Shown here: positions 47,293 through 58,500 of the stretch, piece by piece
How the letters are laid out: each line of letters starts with the position of its first letter
How positions within the stretch are numbered: position 1 is the first letter of the stretch
Assembly: GCA_031310005.1 (NCBI GenBank)
Contig: CM062382.1
Span: 3,410,001-3,474,000 of the forward strand
Origin: Dactylellina haptotyla
Lineage: Eukaryota > Ascomycota > Orbiliomycetes > Orbiliales > Orbiliaceae
DNA: 64,000 nt
Direction: 5' to 3'
Made by a program: the position numbers and the translations under genes
Notes under the pieces: model-generated
Told to the model about the DNA's origin: nothing
The model's input: only the letters and a program-made list of their open reading frames with translations
Databases searched by the model: none

Positions 47293-48311
47293 ATGGCTAC
47301 CCAAACTGGAAAAATGCCAGTCAGCCGGTTCATCCGCGAGCAGAGAACCGAGCTTCCCATCCCGTCTACTCCACTTGACGGGAAAACTGTTCTCATCACC
47401 GGGGCCAACACCGGTCTTGTCTTGAGGCCGCCCGCCACTGTGTCCGCCTCAACGCTGCAAACGTCATCATCACTACACGAACGGCAGCGAAGGGTGAGGT
47501 GGCCAAGGAGGAGATTTTGAAGCCAAATCCAGATAGCAAAACAAATATTTCCGTCTATACCGTCAACTATTCTAGCTTCGCATCCGTCAAAGCATTCGCC
47601 GACAAAGTCGTCGCAGAAGTCCCCAAGCTCGACATTGTCATTCTCAACGCGGGCATTACTGCCGCCAACTGGAACGTTACCGAAGACGGATGGGAGGAAT
47701 TATTACAAGTCAACGTCCTTTCCACCGCCTATATCTCACTCCTCCTCCTCCCGAAGATTCGACAGAGTTACGACGCATCTTCAGCGTTGATGCCTACCCT
47801 GGTTATCGTTACCAGCGATACCCACTACTGGGCCAGCTTCAAGCAAAGAAAATACGCCAGCGAAAAGATGGGAATTCTTAACGCGATGAACGATGAGAAA
47901 ATCTCCTCCAATGCCGACAAGTACTTTGCGAGCAAACTCCTCGAAATATACTTTCTCAGGGAATTGGCCAAATGGATTGACGCAAATTACAAGGGCGAGG
48001 TCGTTGTCACTGGTGTCAACCCGGGTCTCTGTCATAGCGAATTGATTCGAGAAGGCGGTATTACTAGTATCATCGCGGGGACATTCAAGTGGATAATGGC
48101 AAGAACTGCTGAAGTTGGCAGCAGGAATTACCTGTGGGCAGCTACTGCAGGTAGACAGGCTCATGGGCAATACGTTGGTAGCTGTGAGGTTCAGAAGCCT
48201 GCAGTTGTGGTGACTAGCGAAGAAGGACAGAAGTTGAGTGTGAAAGTCTATGAGGAGATAGTAGAGACTTTGTCTGCATTGGACGAGCGTGTCCGTGTTT
48301 TCTCTCAGTAA
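47293..48311 (+). CDS. Short-chain dehydrogenase/reductase with apparent 1-nt frameshift
   Basis: Opens MATQTGKMPVSRFIREQRTE and runs through the Rossmann start TVLITGANTGL. At about 47419 the frame must slip. The next frame reads LEAARHCVRLNAANVIITTR and continues to a normal C-terminus at 48311. Inserting one G after GGTCTT would restore GxGLEAAR, the usual SDR cofactor motif, so one base appears to be missing. No GT-AG intron fits. The rest is intact: NAG in IVILNAGI, catalytic Ser in VIVTSDTHYW and the YxxxK pair in KYFASKL. Total length without the shift is about 339 residues. It is a retinol-dehydrogenase or secondary-metabolite-type NAD(P)-dependent oxidoreductase; the substrate is unknown. 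It is either a recent pseudogene or a sequencing error. A convergent C2H2 regulator gene lies 580 bp downstream. Confidence 0.8.
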
Positions 48312-48891
48312 ATTTGTCTTACCGTCATTTGCTTCTCTCTGTTTAGTTATTCGTCTTTTTCATTGAGTCTTTATTGCTATGGTTGGAGTTGAATGGTGCA
48401 TATTACTTCTTTTGGGGTATTCACTTGTTTCTGATTATTGTTTCTGGTATTGTCACAATGGGTCTCGAAAGTCTCATGTCTGATAAAAATTTGACAATTT
48501 AATATTGAAGTATAAAATTATTTGATCATATGAATATAAATGTATCTGTGGCTCCATTGAAACCTAAATAACTAAATATAACGTAAAAGATCTATATATT
48601 TACAAAGAATCGAAAGCGCTATATCGTCACCATAAGATAAATAAAGCGAAGTTCAACGCCGCCTCATAAACGCCAAAAGCAGTGATAGATACATTTCCCC
48701 AAAAGCAGAACTGACATCAAATCATATTTTTTTGGGATGTCCCTTTGGACATGAAAAATGCTGCTGATGTAAACAAAGAAAGACCTGAAGAAAATATTTT
48801 ATGCAAATTTGTTTGTCGTCGTAGGTATCGTCATATAGGCATCATCTTATCGTATCGACAGATAAAAAAGCAACACATTGACTTATTCCCT
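48312..48891. other. Convergent 3' intergenic region
   Basis: AT-rich spacer between the SDR gene and the C2H2 gene. No gene seen. Confidence 0.4.
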
Positions 48892-50307
48892 CTAGGCAGC
48901 CAGGTACAACCAACCGTTCAACGACTCCTTGTCTCTCCAGTCTCCTTGGTACTTTTGGAGTTTGGACCACTCCTTCCTGTGAACTCTCTTCATGTGCGCC
49001 TTGAGGTTGTCGCTCCTGCCTTCGTAAGACCTTGGGCATTGGGATACTGGGCAGAAGAACATATCTGGACCGCCCTTTGTGCACTTTCGGGACTTGATGT
49101 GACGGGTCAGGTTTGTCTTCTCGGTGAAGTTGGCGTTGCAGGTTGGGCAGATGTGGCTCTTGGCAGAACGGCGCTTGGCTGGTGGTGGAGTAGGAGAGAG
49201 GGATTGATGCCGTTTTTGAGGGGGGTAAGAGGTCGTCAATTGAGGTAGTGGCTGGGATGTAGAGATGGAAGCGTTGAAGTTCTCAAGAACAGCGTCAAAG
49301 GCGTGCTGGAGATTTGGAGGGACCATGGAGTACCGAGCATATTCGGCGGGGGATATGGGGGATCTGTACCCGAAGCCCTCCTCCTCGATGTACTGGGGAT
49401 ATGGCAAGAGGCGTGGATTGAAACGCTCTGAAACAGCCGAGTCGGCAATACTACTCTCGGTGTAACTTGTAACCGATGGTGCTGTGCCAGCTGCCCGACG
49501 GTGGTTGCCGGTGAAGACGGAGGACTGGGTCTGGGACTTGCTGACAGTAGAATCGGCATCGGCTTCGAAGTGAAGTCCCATATTGTTCAAAGCACCAGCT
49601 TCAAGCTGGTTGTGATAAGCCTCGACTTCCCAAGCTGGGAAGAAGGCCTTGGTCGACGCTAGGCTTGGGAACTGATCAATATCAGCAGATTCGGACTGGA
49701 TGGTCGTGTCGACGTGTTTCATAATGCTCTTTTGTTTGTTGAAACGGGTAAGATGGTCGAAGTTCTCCTTGGCAGCCATATCCAAATCGATATCCTCGTT
49801 GTATTCGTATTCGGTCTGGCCGCCATTGACAATTGTGGCCGTCTCGCAGACGGTGGGCGGGGTTTGGCCGGTCTTGGACCTGGCAGTCCTTTGGTCGGAG
49901 GAGGTATGAGACCTCGTCCCTGTGAAGCTGGAGCTGTTGCGAGAGCATAGCTTCCAATTGATAAGATCTGTACCGAGACCGGCCGTAATTGGAACTTCTT
50001 CGTTGGTAGGATAGTAAGGTTGGTACTGAACAGCAGTGCTCCCCAGTATCAAGCCTTGGGCGGAGACAGTATTCTTCTCCGCCGCTTGCTTACGAAGATT
50101 ATCGTAAGAAGCCGGTGTTGTGAAGGCGGCAATGTTTCCTTCATCGAACTGACTGAATGGGTCATAGTTGTTGACGTCCAGAATATCATCTGTGAGGTAG
50201 GAGTTGGATTCCGGGAAGAAAGAGGCGTTGAAGTAAGAGGTCGACTGCTCAGTCGGGACCTCGCTGTGGGAGTCTTTGTGGCTGCCCATCATGATCGGTA
50301 ACAGCAA
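48892..50307 (-). CDS. C2H2 zinc-finger transcription factor
   Basis: Intronless, 471 residues, minus strand. The first 380 residues are disordered and rich in Ser, Thr, Gln and acidic residues, fitting an activation region. A basic/Pro segment (PPQKRHQSLSPTPPPAKRRS) resembles a nuclear localisation signal. The last 90 residues hold two fingers. The first is CPTC...H (C387, C390, H403), with a Cys (C409) as fourth ligand (HIKSRKC). The second is C419...C424, H438, H443 (CPVSQCPRSYEGRSDNLKAH then MKRVH). The conserved tail EWSKLQKYQGDW is Trp-rich. C-terminal paired fingers of this kind occur in many fungal DNA-binding regulators; no target is evident. Translation could start at Met1 or at the MM pair at residues 6-7, since a TATATATAT lies only about 55 bp before the first ATG. 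Confidence 0.88.
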   Translation of the reverse strand: MLLPIMMGSHKDSHSEVPTEQSTSYFNASFFPESNSYLTDDILDVNNYDPFSQFDEGNIAAFTTPASYDNLRKQAAEKNTVSAQGLILGSTAVQYQPYYPTNEEVPITAGLGTDLINWKLCSRNSSSFTGTRSHTSSDQRTARSKTGQTPPTVCETATIVNGGQTEYEYNEDIDLDMAAKENFDHLTRFNKQKSIMKHVDTTIQSESADIDQFPSLASTKAFFPAWEVEAYHNQLEAGALNNMGLHFEADADSTVSKSQTQSSVFTGNHRRAAGTAPSVTSYTESSIADSAVSERFNPRLLPYPQYIEEEGFGYRSPISPAEYARYSMVPPNLQHAFDAVLENFNASISTSQPLPQLTTSYPPQKRHQSLSPTPPPAKRRSAKSHICPTCNANFTEKTNLTRHIKSRKCTKGGPDMFFCPVSQCPRSYEGRSDNLKAHMKRVHRKEWSKLQKYQGDWRDKESLNGWLYLAA

Positions 50308-50361
50308 GGGATAGGTAGTAAGGTATTGTCTTTGCCTCCGCTAGAAGGCAGGTTTATTGTG

Positions 50362-50371
50362 TATATATATA
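50362..50371 (-). promoter_or_regulatory. TATA-like element of the C2H2 gene
   Basis: Alternating TATATATAT about 55-65 bp upstream of the first ATG on the minus strand, which would leave a very short leader. Confidence 0.35.
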
Positions 50372-53276
50372 ATTTACTTTCAAATGCAAGCCCAGGATTA
50401 GTGCAAGTTCTTTTAATTAATTGTTGCTATGCCTGATTTGTGAGCCTACTTGAGAACACTCGACGGAGACCTGTAGATGGCTCAACCCGATCTATAAGGG
50501 AGCTCAAGCTAAAGGAGGCTCAACAAACAAATAAACTAAAGGTAGTATAACACCCGAGTTGATGTTCTGAGTGGCGTGTGTTTTGCGTTCCGGATGGATG
50601 TCTGAGGAGTCACGCAAGCAAATTCCCGACAAAACAGGACCCGACTATGCCGCACGGTAGCCGACAGGTAACGGGTAGTGGCAAAACTGAACGGAAGCGA
50701 GAAGAGGCGCTGGCGAGGTCTTCGGTCCAAGCAACTGTGCGAAGGATCAGACTTGCGAGAGAATATAAAATCCCAAGTCGAGTTCTGGAGTAAGGAAAGA
50801 GTGAGAAGAGGAGACTTCAAAGAGGTCCCAATGAAGGATCATGCCTCTATTTGAACCCGCGAAGAGGTAGCAGAGACGACTTGCACAAGTTTCCCCTTTG
50901 CGGTTAGGCTGGCTGAGGCTTGGCAGATCCTTCATACAAACCACAGAATTGAATGGAAAAGCGACGGGGCCCCCCTGTCACCTCGTCACTCCGTCAAGGT
51001 GTTGGAGTGGGCTATGTTTGGCCTCTCGCGCTGGCTAAGGGCAGCGAACTCGGTTGCGACCAGCTCTGGGGACTGGCAGGCTGACTACTAGGTGGAAATA
51101 GACCTGATTCCCATATTGTATCATTCCCTGGCCGACAATTTGTATTTTGCGTTTTTCTGCGATACCACTGCCTAAGCCACGACAGCTCATGCACCAGGAG
51201 GCACTTTCCCCCCCCCAGCACCAGCAAGTTTAAACGATTACTATGCCCCCTCTCGCCCGTCAAAAGTCCATTCACCCCTTCGAGATCGCTTCAACGAGGA
51301 TAGGCTTGCCGAGTCGCTCTAGCGAAAAAATAAGCAACCGCTGATTTGAATTGTCCAGTCAGAGCCTCTAGCATCTGCTATCACAGACCACCGGGGGGTG
51401 TGGGAGCAGTTCGGAAACACCCACACGCTCTCTGTACAAATGGGAATGATCTCATCCAGCGCTTTCCCAGGTGTGCACACCTCTCAAGGCGAACTCCCAA
51501 GTTAGCCTAACATGGCCAAATTACAGGGCTCGCTGGGCTCCAGATTTTGGAATCTTCCCCCAACACCCATACTTTGTGCCCATTCGATGGTCCGCACACA
51601 CAAAATTTTCGAAGTCGAAAAAGAATCATCATGTCGGTGATGGCGGCTCCGAACCTTGTGGAACGCATATTCCCCATATCATCATGTCGAATTCAGCTGA
51701 AGACGGGTGTTACCTTCCGTAAATTTGCGGGTCACAATATGGTTACCAGTACTCATGCACTCCAGCAGCAAGACGTGGATTGCATCGATTGCGTGGACCA
51801 TGATGCTAACCTGCAACGAACAATAGGAGCAACAAACTGGAAAAAAAAGGGGACAGTAATCATCAACGCGCCCACAGATTCGCCTGTTCTGTCTGTTGCT
51901 CATTCTCGTGATCTCGAGGAAAGGAGGTTTCTGCATCATGCATCGATGTGATGGTTGTTCCAACAAGTTCTGAGGCTGTGCAGCTGCGGAAAACCGCCTA
52001 AAGCAAAACACGCAGTCTCGCAGTCTCAGACACACAACGCAACGCAACGCAACGCAGCACCAAACCATAACCGTCGCTTCGGCGCCGGCAAGAATTTGGA
52101 CTGGTTTCAAAATTCATGATATCAATGGTAACTTCGTAAGCAAGGAATATATATATGTTCCATAGCAAAACCGAAATTCTTTATGGAAATGTTTGGATCT
52201 AAAGTAATACGGGATTACAGAACCGAGGACTATATTATTCCTAATCGCCAATTCCGCTTATATCTATCTACACCATCGCTAAACTGAGTATTACAGTGCA
52301 TGAAGTTTGTATTTGGTCCAATTTCCTCCGCTGCTTCAGATGGGCTGCTGAATATTGTTGGTTTTCATGAAATCACAATCAAAAGTCTTGAGAAATGTAG
52401 GGGACGTAAGATTCGGATCGCTACACTAGGCTAAGTATTCAAATTTCTTAGATGCCGTAGTTGTGTAGAAATGAAATCTTTTTCGTGCTGCTATTGTAAA
52501 CGGATACAAGGGCATTTGTTCCTCAGATATACAATAAATATTACCTTGACGCAGTAGGTCTTTTTGTGTTGTGTGATTTATTCCGTTAGAAAGCTCCGTC
52601 ATGAAGGTGTGAATTGATGGCTAATAGTTCGCCAAGTTACCTTGGATTGTCTCAAGAGTTGCCCTTTTTGTTTTACCTCGGTTTTGGAAATCGGGCGGAA
52701 TTCAACGGGTCTGCCAAATAACTAACCAACTTATTAAATAGTAAATTATTGGCAAAAAGAGGCTCCTGTCATTATTATTGTTGCTATTATTTGTTGCTAA
52801 GGTTTTCAGTCTTATTTTTGAGACAATTCTAGAAATTTGTTCTACCCTGTTGTGAGAAACTTTCGCGTTCGGAGGTCACAGGAATTTACCCTCTCTGACA
52901 AGCTAAAAAATCTTTAGATGCAAAACACTAGTGGCGGGCAGAGGATTCTGTATTTAATCGCCTACAGATCTAGACAGACTGTAGACTAATATAAAATGGA
53001 AGTGATGCCGTATCAGTAGAGCTCTAGATCTTAGGTTTATGCATGTCAATCATTTCTATCAAAGGTTATTCTTTTAACTATTAATCCAAATATGAATCAG
53101 AAGCTGGTCTTCTGTTCTTTGATATTTCAGTATACTTTCACTAATATTCATCCTAATACAAAGATTCTCAGTCAAAATCGGCTCTCAACGCATCATTCCT
53201 CTGGCAGGGTGTAAATCTATAGACATATACCAAATCCTAAGACACCAGAATATCGCTAAAAAACAGAAAATACAAA
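50372..53276. other. 2.9-kb region without supported genes
   Basis: Short frames occur on both strands and none has a recognisable family. It includes a pentanucleotide repeat (CAACG)4 at 52035-52054. The part from 52140 on is AT-rich. Confidence 0.4.
52035..52054. repeat. (CAACG)4 microsatellite
   Basis: Four perfect tandem CAACG units. Confidence 0.9.
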
Positions 53277-54128
53277 ATGTGCAACCTTTCCGGAGAGGAA
53301 ATCCAGGACACTGTTGTAAACATTCCGGAAAGCGAAGAAAATATTCAAAAGGGCGAAGAAAAAGAAAACATCCAGGAAGATGAACATATATACACATGTT
53401 CTAGAAGGCATTGTAAACGCCAAAATACTCGCCTGTGGCCGAAAGGATTTGTATTCAATTATCGCATCAATGGCGTTCTTCCAGGATCCAGACAGGACAT
53501 AATGGAGGCTGCATTCGAGAAGGCACAAAAAAAATGGGCGCAACATATAACCTTTAAATTCCAGAAGGCTACAACCGGAGCACCAAATCTAGTCATCCAC
53601 GTCGTTGGTCCGAATGATTACCCTTTTCGTAACAACCCAGGGGCTCAAGGCTATGCTAATATAGGCCCTGCTGGACCGATTACTGCCCCTAGTAATATAT
53701 ATTTCAAAGGACCTGGGACCTCATGGGGTCCGGGATCGATACATACGCTTTTCCTCCATGAGTTTGGCCACGTTCTAGGTCTTAATCATAGTAATAATCG
53801 GGGGGCTATTATGGCTCCAAGTATCCAAGGCATGTTCTCAGAGCGACAACTGACGCCTGTAGATTCTAAAAGGGCCCAAATTATCGCTAGCAGAGGAAAC
53901 CCGAATACGAGCGAGTACATGTTATTTGAAGGACAAGGACAACAACGACAACGCCCAGGGCCACAATATAACAACCAACGGTTCAGCCCAGCACAACGAC
54001 AACGCCCCGGGCCGCAATACAACCAACGATTTAACCAAGCACAAAGGCCACAATACAACCAACCGCAAAACCGATTCAACCCGGTACGACAACAACGACC
54101 GTTTACCAGAGGACGAACGCAAAACTGA
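53277..54128 (+). CDS. Matrixin-like zinc metalloprotease (M10-type)
   Basis: Intronless, 283 residues. The hydrophilic, acidic N-terminus (EEIQDTVVNIPESEENIQKG) shows no signal peptide. A catalytic domain follows. RLWPKGFVFNYRINGVLPG is the entry strand. EAAFEKAQKKWAQHITFKFQ is the first helix, with the usual Trp. The zinc site is HEFGHVLGLNH (H161, H165, H171, catalytic E162). The Met-turn is in AIMAPSIQG. The order HExxHxxGxxH, then Met within about 12 residues, is that of metzincins; LGLNHS and IMAP point to matrixins. The last 60 residues are Gln/Arg/Pro/Asn/Tyr-rich, with two near-identical units RQRPGPQYNNQRF and RQRPGPQYNQRF and a shorter third (AQRPQYNQ). The absence of a secretion signal is odd for this family: the start could lie on an unseen upstream exon, or export may be non-classical. 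Confidence 0.82.
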   Translation: MCNLSGEEIQDTVVNIPESEENIQKGEEKENIQEDEHIYTCSRRHCKRQNTRLWPKGFVFNYRINGVLPGSRQDIMEAAFEKAQKKWAQHITFKFQKATTGAPNLVIHVVGPNDYPFRNNPGAQGYANIGPAGPITAPSNIYFKGPGTSWGPGSIHTLFLHEFGHVLGLNHSNNRGAIMAPSIQGMFSERQLTPVDSKRAQIIASRGNPNTSEYMLFEGQGQQRQRPGPQYNNQRFSPAQRQRPGPQYNQRFNQAQRPQYNQPQNRFNPVRQQRPFTRGRTQN

Positions 54129-54657
54129 AATTGAAGAAATCAAGGTACTATGACATAATTACCATAACCGGCCTGCTAATATTGTAAATTAGATGTTTAA
54201 GTTTCCTGATATATTACAATACTTCTCTTCATTTTTCAATCTTGAATTCATAAAATAAATTATATATTGCCACGGCATCTGGTTTACGAGACAAGCGCAA
54301 TCCCTTGAAGTGGTATTCCAGCCTGAACCAAGTCCCAATTTTAGAACTGATACGTCAATCCAGCGAATCATAAGTTGATGTCTATCAGAAATTGGTAGAT
54401 TTATAGTTTCTCGGGCCGAACAACGTTTAGTGAGAAATTTTTGAACTCTGGGCCCATTGGTACTCTTAGGATATGATCTATATCTCGGCATCAGGTGTAT
54501 TAGCTAGCTCTCTGACACAATCAATGGATGGACTTCGGAACCTCTCCAGGAAAAATAAATCTAAAAATCTGAAAATGAAGGAAAAATAAATACATTTTAA
54601 ACACTTGAAAAATAAATTTATAAAACAAAATACAACAAGATAGCCCTAATTTAGCAC
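54129..54657. other. Intergenic region
   Basis: Convergent spacer of 0.5 kb, AT-rich at 54540-54630. A minus-strand 100-codon frame (54189-54491) has no family features. Confidence 0.4.
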
Positions 54658-57600
54658 TCAAATAGCAAACGGCATGTAACTCATACTATTTAATTGCAGC
54701 CCAATATTCATATGTCTTGCTAGGAATCCTGCCAACTGCTTGGCTATCGTCCCAATCATAGTAGCCCGGTCGGCGTGCAGTGATTTAATTAGCAAAGGGC
54801 CAATTCGAATCGCTGTCTGTCGGAATGTCTCGATTAGGAGCACCGCTTCTACTTGATTATCCTGGTCAAGCATGACAACGGATAATGAGCTGCGGATACC
54901 AGACGCGACGACTGCGCTCGTTAAGCTAGACGTGTATCCGATCTGTGAAACCAATGGGATAGCCGTTTTAGACAATTCTGCGATCTTTTCGGCTATGGAG
55001 CCTTGACACCGAAGTCGGCTGATAGTTACTGGTTGCTGTATCACAGCCTCCATCATTGGTTGCACGTAACTAAACGCGATACGGCATTGTCGTTGCACCC
55101 ATGATATCCTGTCCACGAATAAGTCGACTGTCTCTGGTGACACATGGGGCATTGTTATGAAATGCACCCAGTCTCCCTCCGGCCTCAGTGAAAACTCTTC
55201 GATGATCCAACTAGGTATCCTCTCAAGCACAACAGTAATGCTATCTGGATTCCGTTTCGTCGAAATGCCCAGCCTTTTCATTCCGTTTTCTAGGTGGTTG
55301 GCATTTTCCACGCAGTATTTCAAGATATTCGCCTTGTCTGTTTCTGTGAAGGCTTGCGAGTAAAGCCATGTTTCGAAAATGCTTCTTGGGTCGATGCTCC
55401 ACTCCAAAGATGAGAGTTCCTCCCCGGGACAGTAGCACAAAACTTCCCCAGATACCATGCTACCCATGGCTTTGTGGTGGCTGAATGATACACCTTGTAC
55501 ACACGGTACACCATTCGTAGTCTCTCCGGGTGGCCCTAGTGTCGCACCGAAGTTTCCGAACCCAAAGTTCAAAGCCCCGTCGACATGGATGTGAGAAATT
55601 TCGAGGCCGACCTTTTTCAATGCCGAGCTTATATCCTTTAGATCATCCGAGGCTCCCACAAAGGTTGTTCCAGAATTTGATACCAAAACAATATAATATT
55701 CCTCGTCCCTCTTTCGACACTCATCGCGGTCCAACAAGGCTTGTTTCACTAGGGCGTTAGGAAGCATTCTGCCCATTTCGTCGCACGGTATCCGAGAATA
55801 TCTCGCCTTGCGCGCTGGCTTGATCCACCAGTTTGTTAAATCGTCGCAATCGCGCATCGTTTTCTTGACGCTATAGTGGGTCTCCACTGAGAAGTAGACA
55901 TGTGCGCCGGGTAACCGCAGAAGTGCCGCATGAATCCCCATCCTGTTCCCCATTGTGCTACCTGTTGTGAACGCACCTTTGAATGATGGCATGTGCCGAG
56001 GCTCAAGACCGAATGACTTCATTCTTTCCGTGAATATCTCCTTGCTCTTCTCCTTAATCCAATCCGCAGGAATATCGACGTCCAAAAAATGCCCAACCAC
56101 AGGACCGAGGGCGGAAGGAAAACTCATATTGACAGGATACCCGGCGGCTGATCGAGTTAGTATTTTCCAGGTATCGACAGTTCTACTAAGCTCGTTGCTT
56201 ATCGAAGGTGGTATCGGATACATTTTGGAGAAATTTCGGGTAGCATCGTTTTCGGTGACCTTGATTTGGCTAGTTTGCGCATTTGGAGTTCTAGAAAATA
56301 CCTCTACAATTGAGGCAAAATCTGCTTCAGTTAAGGAGGGTTGCATGGAAAGGACTATTTCACCAGTGCAAGCCGATATACCGCCTAGTAATGTTAGGCG
56401 GTATATTTGTTCCTGTGAACACTGTTTCAAAATGACGTCTAGCGAGTAGGGCGGAGCGATGACGACTAGGCTCGGTATCTTTTCTCCGAGGGTTTCGACA
56501 AGTGAAGTTCGGAGTGAGGCACAGTGTTGGTAAATATCTCGAAATCCGGCTGCTCCAAATCTCATTTCTTGGATTGCCATCCAGAGTGGTGTAAGAGCAT
56601 CCCGAGAGCCGGCAAGGCTGGAGTCTGAGGCTTGGATGTATTCTACTCTGATTGTCTCCCCACCTAGTGAAGTTGGCTTGAGGGCGATTACTGGGGATGA
56701 TTCGACATGAAAAACGCCGCCAGCAGAAATAGTACTCGCCGCGATCGATCCATCTCGTAGCTGTAGAGGTTGACTTATTTTCCTGGAGGACAACGACAGT
56801 TTTTCGATCCCGAGTTGCTTCCGTCTCTTGTGCGAAAGAGTAGTGATATAGTCGAAATTACGAGAAGCATCCACATGGAGCATGAGTGGGAAGATCTCGG
56901 AGAGCCTACAGATGACATCCAAGTCATCATAGCGTCCGCTGGAGCTCGCCAACGTGGCAGCAAATATCACAGGGCGTACGCCCTCCGCAGTTGTCAATAC
57001 CGCAACCAAACGCCGACGGATATCTTCGAGTTCATCCTGTAAATTTATACGATGGAGCTGTAGGCCGAAAAATACTCTTGCCGAAAGGAGATCCTTCTCG
57101 TTAAAACTGTCATATAATACCACAGGCTGAAGTGATGGGTAGTTCTTCCTCAACTCCTGTTGCAATGCCCTTATTCCATAACAGTTGGCCTCTATGGAGT
57201 CACAGAAGTATCCGCAAGCATCGGCATCGCCCACACGGGTGCCCTTCTCGCGTATGAGCTTTTGTTCGAAAGTTTTGAAGTGATAGGGAAAGCTAGTGTC
57301 AAGCGCATTCGGCATACTGAGTTGATTGTTGTACCAAGGAAGTCCAGCTTGGGCCAGTAGCCGACCAGGTTCGAGCCAAAGGGGGTCTGCCGCAGGGGAG
57401 AAGGGGCGTTTTGGTGCAGAGGCATGAGTCCATTTTTCATGAAGCCCACTAACTTCATTTAATAGGTCGTGGATTCTGTGTCTAGGATCGCGCCATTGGC
57501 TTATAATAGGGTTGCTAATCCACTGGATTTGGGAATCCCAAAAGGTTCGCCGAATAGCACTATTCGTATAAGTTCCGTGGGTAGATGACTGAGCGTATCC

Positions 57601-57698
57601 TATTAATCGTGTGGTAGGGACCAGACTGCCTTTTGTCGATATAGGAATCTCTTTTATGTATTTTAATACAACCAGAGTTACTTCTCCTGGCTTGGTTT
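54658..57698 (-). CDS. Large protein with two tandem PLP-decarboxylase-like (group II) modules
   Basis: One long minus-strand exon. From the Met at 57315 it encodes 885 residues, and the same frame stays open 127 codons further up to a CATTAG acceptor (57699) with an ACTAAC branch, so the true N-terminus is upstream. The upstream part contains DPLWLEPGRLLAQAGLPWYN. Module 1 (residues 1-340 from that Met) has the fold-type-I pattern ANCYGIRALQQEL, LMLHVDASRNFDYITTL (PLP-binding Asp) and IALKPTSLGG followed by SDSSLAGSRDALTPLWMAIQ. No SxHK lysine motif is seen in it. Module 2 has FTTGSTMGNRMGIHAALL, HVYFSVETHYSVKKTMRDCD, HVDGALNFGFG and VSFSHHKAMGS with the PLP Lys at 615. It lacks a clear GSR motif. 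The THYSV/SxHK pattern is closest to bacterial-type histidine decarboxylases. A PLP-dependent amino-acid decarboxylase is likely, with the substrate unknown. Confidence 0.85.
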
Positions 57699-57992
57699 CT
57701 AATGATTGAGAATATAATTGTTAGTTCTAGTGTTGGCTTTGACTCTCAGCAATGCCTTGGATCTGGAATATACGGGACCTTCAATTTAGAAGTAACAAAG
57801 GGCAGGGGGGTATGATTATCATATTTGGACTTCTCTAATCTGTAAGTCTTATCTCAATTATTTCCCAAGGGAATATGCAAATATGACAAACGAGACAGTC
57901 GACAACAAAACTATGAGATACGAGGGCCACTTGCAAAGAAAGATATATACGCACTGATACCAACCTTTCCCGAATTCTGATGATATCGATAC

Positions 57993-58500
57993 CTGCTGGT
58001 TCTTGGTTATAACCAGTGAAGATGGCTTCTCGGAGAGCTCCAAGCCGAGGGCCTCTGTACTCGATATGAGCGCCATGTCTATCGAACCTAATAAAACCGT
58101 AGGGAAAAAAGAATAAAAGAGTTATTGCGTATGCATATATTGAGAAGTTGTAAAAAAAAAGGTACTGTCTGTTTTGGAGAATCATGGAATGTGAGTCGCA
58201 ATATATATCTTTCCATCTTATTTGGGCTCTCGAGTAAAGGCTTACCAAATGGTATCTAACTCCGAATTCCGGTAGACAAGAAGTAACGGGTTCACCGTAA
58301 GCCACTGGAAAACCACATCCGAGCATTGCTATTCTCTCTATCGAGATATTCTCGTTCCCAGTTCGGCCGCTGGCGCCATGGCGTCTGGACTCAAGACTAC
58401 TGTCAAGAAAGCCATCAGAATCCCGTCCCAAAATGGTGCGTTGCAAGTGCCTAGGCGTGTCAAAAAGATTAGCAGGCGATATTATACCCCCAAGATGCAC
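57993..58500 (-). CDS. Probable 5' exons of the PLP protein, phase problem
   Basis: The minus-strand frame begins MHLGGIISPANLFDTPRHLQ and contains GCGFPVAYGEPVTSCLPEFG and, further on, RHGAHIEYRGPRLGALREAI. A GTATCG donor at 57992 joins in phase with the exon starting at 57698, giving NQEPAETKPGEVTLVV, which reads well. Within this block a good donor (GTAAGC, 58245) and acceptor (TTATTAG, 58088) define a 158-nt AT- and T-rich intron. Removing it shifts the frame, whereas leaving it in keeps the frame open. I cannot tell whether the intron is retained, an exon is missing, or the gene carries a frameshift. No family is recognised for this part. Confidence 0.35.

Noticed and set aside
54189-54491. 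100-codon minus-strand frame between the matrixin and PLP genes
   Set aside because: AT-rich 3' flank with no recognisable motif.
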